Shown here piece by piece: positions 17,241 through 25,850 of a stretch of 64,000 bases of DNA. The number at the start of each line of letters is the position of its first letter. Within the stretch, counting starts at the first letter, position 1. Where the stretch lies: positions 1 through 64,000 of the forward strand of contig JADKKR010000009.1 of NCBI GenBank assembly GCA_016720395.1, in the 5' to 3' direction. Under the pieces are notes generated by a model. The model saw nothing but the letters and a program-made list of their open reading frames with translations. It made no database searches and was not told the origin of the DNA. Made by a program: the position numbers and the translations under genes. Source of the stretch: Geobacteraceae bacterium (GTDB lineage Bacteria > Desulfobacterota > Desulfuromonadia > Geobacterales > Pseudopelobacteraceae).

Positions 17241-17360
17241 GGAACGTCCACTTTTGCGCAATCTCGGCGTCAGATATCGTGTTCACTTGTGCGGCGTAGC
17301 GCTGCTACGCCTCCGCGTAAACGCTCATCTTCCTTGACCTTGCACAAAATTGAACGTTCC
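17241..17360. repeat. 120-bp hairpin (MITE-like) element
   Basis: The ends are imperfect 21-bp inverted repeats (GGAACGTCCACTTTTGCGCAA against GGAACGTTCAATTTTGTGCAA read from the other side). The centre is the perfect palindrome GGCGTAGC-GCT-GCTACGCC (17293-17311). Intermediate parts also pair, so the whole element can fold into one long hairpin. It fills the gap between pyrB and pyrC. A similarly built element of near-equal length lies at 50853-50971. There is no coding capacity. Confidence 0.8.
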
Positions 17361-17400
17361 ATGAATGATCCGATTTTAACTTCTAATGTGAGGTGACCAT

Positions 17401-18675
17401 ATGAATCTTTTGATCAAGGGCGGCCGGGTGATTGACCCGAGCCAGAAGCTGGATGGCACGCTGGATGTGCTGGTGGAAAACGGTGTCGTCAAGGAGATCG
17501 GCAAAGGGCTGGTTGCTCCGGCGGGTGCCGAGACGATCGACGCCTCGGGAAAGTACGTGGTGCCGGGACTGATCGATATGCATGTCCACCTGCGTGACCC
17601 GGGGTTGGAGTACAAGGAGGACATCATCAGCGGGACGCGGGCGGCTGCGGCCGGCGGTTTCACGTCGGTCTGCTGCATGCCCAACACCAAACCGACCATC
17701 GACAACAAGGCCATCGCCAGCTACATCATCAACAAGGCCAAGGCCGAAGGGTTCGCCAATGTCTTCCCGGTCGGTTCCATCACCTACGGCCTGAACGGCG
17801 ACCGCATGTCCGAAATGGGCGAACTGAAAGAGGCCGGCTGCGTGGCGGTCTCAGACGACGGTAAGCCGGTCAATAACCCCGAACTCATGCGGCGTGCCCT
17901 GGAATACGCCCGCGGTATGGGCATACTGGTGATCACCCACGCCGAGGAGCTTTCACTGGTCGGCGAGGGGGTCATGAACGAGGGCTTTACCTCCACGGAG
18001 ATCGGTCTCAAGGGTATCCCCCGGATTGCCGAAGATATTGCCACGGCCCGTGATGTGATGCTGGCCGAATATACCAAATCGCCGATCCACATCGCCCATG
18101 TCTCTACGGATGGCTCGGTGCGGATCATCCGCGAGGCCAAAGCCCGCGGCGTCATGGTGACCTGCGAAACGGCTCCGCACTACTTCACCCTGACCGACGA
18201 TGCCGTCCGCGGCTATAACACCAACGCCAAGATGAACCCGCCCCTGCGTGAGGCCACGGACGTGGCCGCCATCAAGGCCGGGCTGAAAGACGGCACGATC
18301 GATGCCATAGCTACCGACCACGCCCCGCATCACCTGGATGAAAAGGATGTGGAGTTCGATGTGGCCATGAACGGTATCATCGGCCTGGAGACCTCCCTGC
18401 CGCTGTCACTGAAACTGGTGGATGACGGCGTGCTTACACTTGGACAACTGATTGAAAAAATGTCATGCAACCCATCGAATATACTGGGTCTTAGTCGTGG
18501 CACCCTCAAGGCTGGCGCTGTCGCCGACATCACCGTCATCGACCCTGTTGTCCGGTGGACGGTGGAGGCTGACAAACTGGCCAGCAAGTCAAAAAACTCG
18601 CCCTTCCTGGGCTGGAATGTCACGGGGGCTGCAGCCTGTACGGTGCTGGCCGGTCGCGTGGTTCACAAACTGTAA
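17401..18675 (+). CDS. pyrC: dihydroorotase
   Basis: A 424-residue class I dihydroorotase that cyclises N-carbamoyl-aspartate to dihydroorotate. The metal ligands H61 and H63 lie in DMHVHLRDPG. Other family landmarks are FTSVCCMPNTKP, PIHIAHVSTDGSVRII, CETAPHYFTLTD and ATDHAPHHLDEKD. A GAGGTGA site precedes the ATG. It is separated from pyrB by the 120-bp hairpin element, which could also affect read-through in the operon. Confidence 0.97.
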   Translation: MNLLIKGGRVIDPSQKLDGTLDVLVENGVVKEIGKGLVAPAGAETIDASGKYVVPGLIDMHVHLRDPGLEYKEDIISGTRAAAAGGFTSVCCMPNTKPTIDNKAIASYIINKAKAEGFANVFPVGSITYGLNGDRMSEMGELKEAGCVAVSDDGKPVNNPELMRRALEYARGMGILVITHAEELSLVGEGVMNEGFTSTEIGLKGIPRIAEDIATARDVMLAEYTKSPIHIAHVSTDGSVRIIREAKARGVMVTCETAPHYFTLTDDAVRGYNTNAKMNPPLREATDVAAIKAGLKDGTIDAIATDHAPHHLDEKDVEFDVAMNGIIGLETSLPLSLKLVDDGVLTLGQLIEKMSCNPSNILGLSRGTLKAGAVADITVIDPVVRWTVEADKLASKSKNSPFLGWNVTGAAACTVLAGRVVHKL

Positions 18676-18728
18676 CAATCGTACGCTTCAACAATCTGAA
18701 GTCTCTTACCATCTCGGGAGTTTATCTT

Positions 18729-19853
18729 ATGAAAGCAGTACTGGCGCTCGCTGACGGGCGCATCTTTGAGGGTAGGTCATTCGGGGCCACCGGCGAGGCG
18801 ACCGGTGAGGTCGTCTTCAATACGGCCATGACCGGTTACCAGGAGGTCCTTACCGACCCTTCCTACCGCGGGCAGATGGTCACCATGACTTATACCCAGA
18901 TCGGCAACACCGGCATCAACCCGGAGGATATCGAGAGTCGCGGCCTGTTCCTATCCGGCTTCATCGTCAAGGAGTATCAGGAGTGCTACTCCAACTGGCG
19001 TGCGACCATGAGCCTGGGATCCTATCTGCAGGAAAACGGCGTGGTCGGCATTCAGGGCATCGACACCCGTGCGCTGACCCGGCATCTGCGTGACAAGGGT
19101 GCCCAGAACGGCATCATCTCGACGGTCGATCTGGACCACGCCAGCCTGGTAGCCAAGGCCCGTGCCATACCCAGCATGGCGGGTCTGGACCTGGCCAGCG
19201 GCGTCAGCTGCGACAAGCCCTACCACTGGACCGAGGGTGTCTGGGACCTGGAGGATGGCTACCCGCAGATTGACCCTGCCACACTGAAATACAAGGTGGT
19301 GGCCTACGATTTCGGAATCAAGTACAATATCCTGCGCTGCCTGGTGGACGCCGGCTGTGACGTGACGGTCGTGCCAGCTTCCTTTTCGGCTGAAGAAGCG
19401 CTGGCCATGAATCCGGACGGCATCTTCCTCAGCAACGGCCCGGGCGACCCGGAGCCTCTGGTGGGAGTACAAGCCGAGATCCGCAAGTTCGTCGGCAAGG
19501 TGCCGATCTTCGGCATCTGCCTGGGGCATCAGCTGCTGGGACTGGCCCTGGGCGGAAAGACCGTCAAGCTGCCCTTCGGTAACCACGGCTCCAACCTGCC
19601 GGTCATGGATATGTCCACCCGCAAGGTGGAGATCACCGCCCAGAATCATGGCTTTGCCGTCGACCTGGAATCTCTGGGCGATGCTGCCTGCCTGGGGCAT
19701 GAGAACCTGAACGACCAGACAGTGGAAGGCATCCACCACTGCTCATTGCCGATCTTCTCGGTACAGCACCACCCCGAGGCGTCGCCGGGACCGCATGATT
19801 CCCAATATCTGTTCGGACGGTTCGTCGAGATGATGGAAAAGGAAAGGCAGTGA
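18729..19853 (+). CDS. carA: carbamoyl phosphate synthetase small (glutaminase) subunit
   Basis: A 374-residue glutamine amidotransferase that supplies ammonia to CarB. The class I amidotransferase nucleophile is C264 in FGICLGHQLLGLAL, with the partner His-Glu in QHHPEASPGP. The N-terminal domain is intact (TGEVVFNTAMTGYQEVLTDPSY). It is in the pyr operon after pyrC. carB is not adjacent: three unrelated-looking genes lie between. Confidence 0.97.
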   Translation: MKAVLALADGRIFEGRSFGATGEATGEVVFNTAMTGYQEVLTDPSYRGQMVTMTYTQIGNTGINPEDIESRGLFLSGFIVKEYQECYSNWRATMSLGSYLQENGVVGIQGIDTRALTRHLRDKGAQNGIISTVDLDHASLVAKARAIPSMAGLDLASGVSCDKPYHWTEGVWDLEDGYPQIDPATLKYKVVAYDFGIKYNILRCLVDAGCDVTVVPASFSAEEALAMNPDGIFLSNGPGDPEPLVGVQAEIRKFVGKVPIFGICLGHQLLGLALGGKTVKLPFGNHGSNLPVMDMSTRKVEITAQNHGFAVDLESLGDAACLGHENLNDQTVEGIHHCSLPIFSVQHHPEASPGPHDSQYLFGRFVEMMEKERQ

Positions 19854-19924
19854 AATGTGAAACGTGAAAAGTGAAGTGCCCTATTCAGTGGATTTCTTTT
19901 CACTCTTCACCATTCACTCTTCAC
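19850..19924. repeat. inverted repeat of GTGAA units
   Basis: GTGAAATGTGAAACGTGAAAAGTGAAG at the left is mirrored by TTTTCACTCTTCACCATTCACTCTTCAC at the right across a short centre, forming an A/T-rich imperfect hairpin. It begins at the carA stop and ends just before the radical SAM gene, so that gene has little room for its own ribosome site. Its role is unknown; it may be a mobile repeat or a weak terminator. Confidence 0.6.
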
Positions 19925-19931
19925 AGGTTTT

Positions 19932-20837
19932 ATGAGTTATCTTGCTCTTTATCAATCAGGTGAATTACTTCAGCGCGTCCGGGAGGCCTACCGGCGGCTG
20001 GCGGCATGTGATCTCTGCCCCCATGACTGCGGTGTGGATCGCATCAAGGGAGAGCGCGGCATCTGCGGAGCAGGGCTCAAGCCGAAGATCGCCTCGGCCA
20101 ATGTGCATCGCGGCGAGGAACCGCCTATCTCCGGAAGCAAGGGATCTGGCACTGTTTTCCTGTCGGGCTGTTCGCTGAAATGCATATTCTGCCAGAACTT
20201 TCCCATCAGCCAGCTGGGCAACGGTACGGAGATCACCACCGGTGAACTGGCGGCGCGGATGATCCGTCTGCAGCGTCAGGGGGTCCACAATATCAATTTT
20301 GTGACCCCGACCCACTACCTGCCGCAGATCCTGGCGGCGCTCTGGCTGGCGATACCTCTGGGTTTCCGGTTGCCGGTTGTCTGGAACTCCAGCGGCTATG
20401 AAAAGGTGGATTGCCTGCAACTGCTGGATGGGGTTGTGGACATCTATCTGCCGGACATGAAGTATGCACAGGAAGGCAATTCGCTGGAGTTTTCGTCCGC
20501 CCCCGGGTATCGTGACGTCAACCGAAGCGCTGTCATAGAGATGCTGCGCCAGGTAGGACACCTGCAGCTGGACGGGGACGGCATTGCCCGTCACGGCCTG
20601 ATCATCAGACACCTGGTGCTTCCGGGCCGCAGAGCCGGTTCCCGTGAGACCCTGGAATGGATCGCCGGCCATGTGGGAATTGAGACGCACATCGCCCTCA
20701 TGAACCAGTATTTCCCTGCCCATCGGGCCGTTTCATCAGATGTCCTTGGCCGAAAGATTTCTGTTGACGAGTATGATGAGGCAGTGGTTGCATTGGAAGA
20801 GTTGGGTCTGGAGAATGGTTGGGTGCAGGAACATTGA
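19932..20837 (+). CDS. radical SAM protein, PflA-homologue family (COG1313 type)
   Basis: 301 residues. The radical SAM cluster is C80-x3-C84-x2-C87 in LSGCSLKCIFCQNF. A Cys-rich N-terminus (CDLCPHDCGVDR, later GICGAG) may hold a second iron-sulfur site. The sequence resembles 'PflX', a pyruvate formate-lyase activase homologue of unknown substrate. The start is the ATG at 19932; no good ribosome site is visible because the GTGAA repeat precedes it. It lies between carA and carB with the ferritin-like and DUF486 genes. Substrate unknown; no glycyl radical enzyme is nearby. Confidence 0.8.
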   Translation: MSYLALYQSGELLQRVREAYRRLAACDLCPHDCGVDRIKGERGICGAGLKPKIASANVHRGEEPPISGSKGSGTVFLSGCSLKCIFCQNFPISQLGNGTEITTGELAARMIRLQRQGVHNINFVTPTHYLPQILAALWLAIPLGFRLPVVWNSSGYEKVDCLQLLDGVVDIYLPDMKYAQEGNSLEFSSAPGYRDVNRSAVIEMLRQVGHLQLDGDGIARHGLIIRHLVLPGRRAGSRETLEWIAGHVGIETHIALMNQYFPAHRAVSSDVLGRKISVDEYDEAVVALEELGLENGWVQEH

Positions 20838-20861
20838 TCTCAAAACAGGAAGGGAGATGTT

Positions 20862-21362
20862 ATGCAAGAACTCGATTCTACGAAGGAAAAAGTGATTCTT
20901 TTCTTTGATGTATGCGCCAAAATTGAGGGGTTGTGCGCAAGTCTGTATCACTATTATAGCGATATTTATCAAGACAATGCCCATGTCTCACAGCTCTGGA
21001 AAAAGACAGCGATGGAGGAAGAGAACCATCAGAAACAGTTCGAGCTTGTCAACCGGCTGCGAGATGATATCGGGTTTGACCTGAATGCAGATTTAGAACG
21101 GACCTATCGGATACACCAAAAACTGAACACCCTGCTGGCGCATGTCCAGCAGAACCCGCCCGATATCGTGACTGCGTTGACCAAGGCCATCGAGATGGAG
21201 GAAAGCCTGTCTGACCTGCATCTGGACAGTTCCGTGCGCTTTCATGACGATTCGACCAGGATGTTGTTTCAGGCCCTGCGCGAGTTCGACCTGGATCATG
21301 TCAAATCGATGCGCCACTGCCTGTCGATCATGATGTTGCCTCAGTCCGAGATGGTTGGTTGA
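20862..21362 (+). CDS. ferritin-like / rubrerythrin-like four-helix protein
   Basis: A 166-residue, all-helical protein with two ExxH-like candidate metal motifs: an EExxH in MEEENHQKQF around residue 50, and EMEESL in the second half. The early KIEGLCASLYHYYSD is the first helix. This pattern matches the rubrerythrin/ferritin-like superfamily, without the C-terminal rubredoxin domain. An AGGGAGATG site precedes the start. The C-terminal helix has HDDSTRMLF and FDLDHVKSMRH. A role in peroxide or iron handling is a family-based guess. Confidence 0.65.
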   Translation: MQELDSTKEKVILFFDVCAKIEGLCASLYHYYSDIYQDNAHVSQLWKKTAMEEENHQKQFELVNRLRDDIGFDLNADLERTYRIHQKLNTLLAHVQQNPPDIVTALTKAIEMEESLSDLHLDSSVRFHDDSTRMLFQALREFDLDHVKSMRHCLSIMMLPQSEMVG

Positions 21363-21373
21363 AGCCCTGACGA

Positions 21374-21703
21374 GTGAGAACAATCGTCCTTCTCGTAATC
21401 TCCAATGTTTTCATGACGTTTGCCTGGTATGCGCATCTCAAGAACCTGAATAACCGGCACTGGTTCATCGCGGTTCTGGTCTCGTGGGGCATAGCATTTT
21501 TTGAGTATCTGGTGCAGGTGCCGGCCAACCGGATGGGGTATGCCGGTTCGTTTAGCCTGGCCCAACTCAAGATCACCCAGGAAGTGATCACCTTGGTGGT
21601 TTTTGTCCCGTTTGCTGTTTTTTACATGGGCACAGGTCTCAACTGGAACTATCTCTGGGCCGGATGCTGTCTGGCCGGCGCTGTTTTCTTCATATTCAGG
21701 TAA
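21374..21703 (+). CDS. DUF486 small multidrug-resistance-like membrane protein
   Basis: 109 residues with four predicted hydrophobic spans, matching the DUF486 family (related to drug/metabolite transporters). Recognisable stretches are FMTFAWYAHLK, ISWGIAFFEY-like SWGIAFFEYLVQVPANR, and QLKITQEVITLVVF. The start is GTG 21374; no ATG fits the conserved N-terminus. It is 11 nt after the ferritin-like gene and 24 nt before carB, so it is co-transcribed. Substrate unknown. Confidence 0.8.
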   Translation: MRTIVLLVISNVFMTFAWYAHLKNLNNRHWFIAVLVSWGIAFFEYLVQVPANRMGYAGSFSLAQLKITQEVITLVVFVPFAVFYMGTGLNWNYLWAGCCLAGAVFFIFR

Positions 21704-21727
21704 CCAAGCGAAGGAGTTTTCAATACA

Positions 21728-24700
21728 ATGCCTAAAAGAACCGACCTCCACAAGATCCTCATCATCGGCGCAGGACCGATTGTCATCGGCCAGGCCTGTG
21801 AATTCGACTATTCCGGCACCCAGGCCTGCAAGGCCCTCAAGGAAGAAGGTTACGAGGTGGTGCTGCTGAACAGTAATCCGGCCACCATCATGACCGATCC
21901 GGATTTCGCCGACCGCACCTATATCGAGCCGGTGACACCCGAGATCCTGGCCATGATCATCGAAAAAGAACGCCCCGATGCGATCCTCCCGACCCTTGGC
22001 GGCCAGACGGCTCTAAATACGGCGGTCTCCGTGGCCGAGTCGGGAATCCTTGAGAAGTTTGGTGTCGAATTGATCGGCGCCAAACTACCAGCCATCAAGA
22101 AGGCCGAAGACCGGACGTTATTCAAGCAGGCGATGGAAAAGATCGGTCTTTCCGTTCCCCAGTCAGGTCTGGCTCATAACTACACAGAGGCCATGGAGGT
22201 CATCAAGACCATCGGTTTTCCTGCGATCATCCGTCCGTCCTTTACCCTGGGAGGGACCGGCGGCGGGATCGCCTACAACATGGAAGAGTTTGAGAAGATG
22301 TCCATGGCCGGCATCGACGCATCGCCCACCGATGAGATCCTCATTGAGGAGTCGGTTATCGGCTGGAAGGAATACGAACTGGAGGTCATGCGCGATACTG
22401 CTGATAACGTTGTGATTATCTGCTCTATCGAGAATTTTGATCCCATGGGCGTGCATACCGGCGATTCGATCACCGTGGCCCCGGCCCAGACTCTGACCGA
22501 CAAGGAATACCAGATCCTGCGTGATGCTTCTCTCAAGATCATTCGCGAGATCGGCGTTGATACCGGCGGCTCCAATATCCAGTTCGGCATCAACCCCCAG
22601 AACGGCCGTCTGGTTGTTATCGAGATGAATCCGCGTGTTTCCCGCTCTTCGGCCCTGGCCTCCAAGGCTACCGGCTTCCCTATTGCCAAAATCGCGGCCA
22701 AGCTGGCGGTAGGCTATACCCTTGACGAAGTCACCAACGACATCACTCGCGAGACGCCGGCCTGTTTTGAGCCGACCATCGACTATGTGGTCACCAAGAT
22801 ACCGCGTTTCACCTTTGAGAAGTTCCCGGCCGCCGATGCCACGCTGACGACGCAGATGAAGTCGGTGGGAGAGGTCATGGCCATCGGAAGGACCTTCAAG
22901 GAGTCCCTGCAGAAGGCGCTGCGCTCTCTGGAAATCGGCGTGTCCGGTTTTGATTCGCGCCTGTTCGATCTGTCCAGCGAAACCCGCCGTGCTCTGAATG
23001 CCAAGGAACAGCAGCTTTTGCTGGAAAAACTGCGCCTGCCCAACTGGGAACGGCTGTGGTACGTGGGGGATGCACTGCGCAGCGGTATGACGGTTCAGGA
23101 GATTAACGGTCATACCGCCATCGACCCATGGTTCCTGCACAACATCCGTCAGATCATCGAAAAGGAAGAGGAGCTGAAACGCCTCGACCCGGCATCCATA
23201 TCACGAGAGAAGCTGCGTGAGGCCAAACAGTTCGGCTTTGCCGACAAGACCCTGGCAAAGCTCTGGAACAGGAGTGAGGACCAGGTCCGCGAACTGAGGT
23301 TATCCCTGGCTGTCCTGCCGGTCTACAAGCGCGTGGACACCTGCGCGGCAGAATTCGAGGCCTATACTCCCTATATGTATTCCACCTATGAGGATGAGTG
23401 CGAGGCCCAGCCGACCGACCGCAAGAAGATCATGATCCTTGGGGGCGGCCCCAACCGCATCGGTCAGGGCATCGAGTTCGATTACTGCTGTGTTCATGGC
23501 GTTTTTGCCCTGGCGGAGGACGGCTATGAAACCATCATGGTCAACTGCAACCCGGAAACCGTATCCACCGACTACGATACATCCGATCGCCTGTACTTCG
23601 AGCCGTTGACCCTGGAGGATGTGCTGGCGATTGTCGCTGTGGAAAAGCCGGTGGGTGTCATCGTCCAGTTTGGCGGGCAGACTCCGCTCAAGCTGGCTGT
23701 AGCCCTAGAAAAGGCAGGCGTTCCGATCATCGGCACGTCGCCCGATGCCATCGACCGTGCCGAAGACCGCGAACGTTTCCAGGAGATGCTGCACAAACTG
23801 GGACTGCGTCAGCCGGAAAACGGCATGGCCCGCTCTTTCGAGGATGCCGAAAAAGTCGCCGACCGTGTCGGCTATCCGGTTGTGGTGCGCCCATCCTATG
23901 TTCTGGGCGGCCGTGCCATGGAAATCGTCTACGACGTGGACAACCTGCGCCGCTACATGACAACCGCCGTGCTTGCCTCGCCAGAACACCCCATCCTGAT
24001 TGACAAGTTTCTGGACGAAGCCATCGAGATCGATGTGGATGCCCTCTGTGACGGCACGGAAGTGGTTATCGGCGGGATCATGGAGCACATTGAAGAGGCC
24101 GGAATCCATTCTGGTGACTCAGCCTGCTCTCTGCCGCCATATTCCATATCCGGCGAGCTGATTGCCGAAATTCGCCGCCAGACGGTCATGATGGCACTGG
24201 AGTTGAATGTAAAGGGCCTGATGAACGTGCAGTATGCGATCAAGGACGGTGATGTCTACATTCTGGAGGTAAACCCCCGGGCCTCGCGAACCTCACCTTT
24301 CGTTTCTAAGGCCACCGGCCGCCCTCTGGCAAAGATAGCCGCACGGATCATGGCCGGTAAGTCCCTCAAGGAACTGGGGGTGTCGGGTGATATCGTGCCG
24401 AAGCACATCTCGGTCAAGGAGTCGGTCTTCCCGTTTGTCAAGTTCCCCGGCGTTGATACGCTGCTGGGACCGGAGATGAAATCGACCGGCGAGGTGATGG
24501 GTATCGGAGACACCTTTGCAGAGGCCTTTGCCAAGGCCCAGTTAGGAGCCAATGTAAAGATGCCGCTCGGCGGGAATGCCTTTATCAGTGTTCGGGATGC
24601 AGACAAGAAACATGTTGTCTCTGCAGCTGAAAAGTTGTATAAAAACGGTTTCGGTATTCTGGCAACAGGAGGAACTGCAACCTACCTGATCGAAAAGGGT

Positions 24701-24964
24701 ATCCCGGTCAAGCGTGTCAACAAGGTTCTTGAGGGTCGCCCCCATATTGTCGACGCCATCAAGAACGGTGAGGTCAGTCTGGTGGTCAACACCACGCAGG
24801 GACCTCAGGCGGTGGCAGACTCCTTTTCCATCCGTCGCGAAGCGCTGATGCATAACATCGCCTATTTCACCACTACTGCAGGAGCAAAAGCGGCGGTGGA
24901 CAGCATATTGGCCTTGAAATCACAGAAGATCGGTGTCAAGGCCCTGCAGGATTACTTGGCATGA
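21728..24964 (+). CDS. carB: carbamoyl phosphate synthetase large subunit
   Basis: 1078 residues, the usual length, with two homologous ATP-grasp halves. The N half begins KILIIGAGPIVIGQACEFDYSG and the second half has KIMILGGGPNRIGQGIEFDYC near residue 560. The C-terminal MGS-like allosteric domain follows (GFGILATGGTATYL). It makes carbamoyl phosphate for pyrimidines and arginine, using ammonia channelled from CarA. It is three genes away from carA. Confidence 0.98.
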   Translation: MPKRTDLHKILIIGAGPIVIGQACEFDYSGTQACKALKEEGYEVVLLNSNPATIMTDPDFADRTYIEPVTPEILAMIIEKERPDAILPTLGGQTALNTAVSVAESGILEKFGVELIGAKLPAIKKAEDRTLFKQAMEKIGLSVPQSGLAHNYTEAMEVIKTIGFPAIIRPSFTLGGTGGGIAYNMEEFEKMSMAGIDASPTDEILIEESVIGWKEYELEVMRDTADNVVIICSIENFDPMGVHTGDSITVAPAQTLTDKEYQILRDASLKIIREIGVDTGGSNIQFGINPQNGRLVVIEMNPRVSRSSALASKATGFPIAKIAAKLAVGYTLDEVTNDITRETPACFEPTIDYVVTKIPRFTFEKFPAADATLTTQMKSVGEVMAIGRTFKESLQKALRSLEIGVSGFDSRLFDLSSETRRALNAKEQQLLLEKLRLPNWERLWYVGDALRSGMTVQEINGHTAIDPWFLHNIRQIIEKEEELKRLDPASISREKLREAKQFGFADKTLAKLWNRSEDQVRELRLSLAVLPVYKRVDTCAAEFEAYTPYMYSTYEDECEAQPTDRKKIMILGGGPNRIGQGIEFDYCCVHGVFALAEDGYETIMVNCNPETVSTDYDTSDRLYFEPLTLEDVLAIVAVEKPVGVIVQFGGQTPLKLAVALEKAGVPIIGTSPDAIDRAEDRERFQEMLHKLGLRQPENGMARSFEDAEKVADRVGYPVVVRPSYVLGGRAMEIVYDVDNLRRYMTTAVLASPEHPILIDKFLDEAIEIDVDALCDGTEVVIGGIMEHIEEAGIHSGDSACSLPPYSISGELIAEIRRQTVMMALELNVKGLMNVQYAIKDGDVYILEVNPRASRTSPFVSKATGRPLAKIAARIMAGKSLKELGVSGDIVPKHISVKESVFPFVKFPGVDTLLGPEMKSTGEVMGIGDTFAEAFAKAQLGANVKMPLGGNAFISVRDADKKHVVSAAEKLYKNGFGILATGGTATYLIEKGIPVKRVNKVLEGRPHIVDAIKNGEVSLVVNTTQGPQAVADSFSIRREALMHNIAYFTTTAGAKAAVDSILALKSQKIGVKALQDYLA

Positions 24965-25027
24965 TACACGACATTTTCGCAATCACGCGGGTTGTTATCA
25001 GAAATGTTTATCAGGAGCTGTGAGTAG

Positions 25028-25504
25028 ATGTCCCATTCCATTCCATTGACAAAAGAAAGCCATGAAGCACTTCAGGAAGAGCTTAAACGCCTGATCCGTG
25101 TTGAGCGCCCCAAGGTTATACAGGATATTGCCGAGGCCCGTGCCCATGGAGATCTGTCGGAGAACGCCGAGTATGATGCCGCCAAGAACCGGCAGGGATT
25201 TATCGAGGGCCGGATACAGGAGATCAATGGCAAACTGGCCAGGGCCTATGTGGTCGATCTGACTAACATGAAACCCGACAAGGTGGTTTTCGGCTGTACG
25301 GTGACACTCTATGACACCGCTACCGAAGAAGAGATCACCTACAAGATAGTCGGTGAAGACGAGGCGGATATCAAGCTGTCCAAGATTTCCTGTACATCGC
25401 CCGTAGGCAAGGCCCTTATCGGCCACAAACTTGATGATTCGGTCAAGGTCTCGGTTCCTTCGGGAACCAAGGAATACGAGATTATCGATATAAAATACGA
25501 GTAA
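25028..25504 (+). CDS. greA: transcription elongation factor GreA
   Basis: 158 residues, standard length. An N-terminal coiled coil carries the tip acidic motif GDLSENAEYDAAKNRQGFIEGR split across the hairpin, and the C-terminal FKBP-like domain contains SPVGKALIGHKLDD. It rescues backtracked RNA polymerase by stimulating transcript cleavage. It follows carB by 63 nt with a CAGGAG site, as in related genomes. Confidence 0.97.
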   Translation: MSHSIPLTKESHEALQEELKRLIRVERPKVIQDIAEARAHGDLSENAEYDAAKNRQGFIEGRIQEINGKLARAYVVDLTNMKPDKVVFGCTVTLYDTATEEEITYKIVGEDEADIKLSKISCTSPVGKALIGHKLDDSVKVSVPSGTKEYEIIDIKYE

Positions 25505-25564
25505 TATGAACATGAAGCCGACAGCGGAGTTTTTCTGCGCGGCATGCTTCAAAGGAGAGAACAC

Positions 25565-25765
25565 ATGGCGAGCACCATAACAAAAGATATGACGTTTTTC
25601 GAAGTAATGCGGATGAATCCTGACACGGTCAAGGTCCTTCAGAAGCATAACCTGGGTTGCGTCGGCTGCATGGGAGCCCAGAATGAAAGCCTCGAGCAGG
25701 GTGCAAATGCCCATGGCCTGGATATCGATGTGCTGCTGAAGGATTTGAATGCAATCTTCGAATGA
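25565..25765 (+). CDS. second DUF1858 domain mini-protein
   Basis: 66 residues, a paralogue of the protein at 6853. It begins MASTITKDMTFFEVMRMNPD and has the CxxC as CVGC in LGCVGCMGAQNESLEQG. An AAAGGAGAG site precedes the ATG. It is the last gene before a clear terminator. Function unknown. Confidence 0.88.
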   Translation: MASTITKDMTFFEVMRMNPDTVKVLQKHNLGCVGCMGAQNESLEQGANAHGLDIDVLLKDLNAIFE

Positions 25766-25793
25766 TGGTGATTCTCAGACGTACATGAACATT

Positions 25794-25826
25794 AAAACCC
25801 TCATGGTACACCCAATGAGGGTTTTT
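25794..25826 (+). terminator. rho-independent terminator
   Basis: An 11-bp perfect stem (AAAACCCTCAT with ATGAGGGTTTT) closes a 10-nt loop and is followed by further Ts. It ends the carB-greA-DUF1858 transcript; its mirrored A tract means it could also work on the minus strand. Confidence 0.88.
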
Positions 25827-25850
25827 GTTTAGAAAGCCGGTGATGCATCC

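Noticed and set aside
22163..23140. 325-codon minus-strand frame over carB
   Set aside because: Antisense to conserved carB; rich in Gly/His/Arg as expected from codon shadows.
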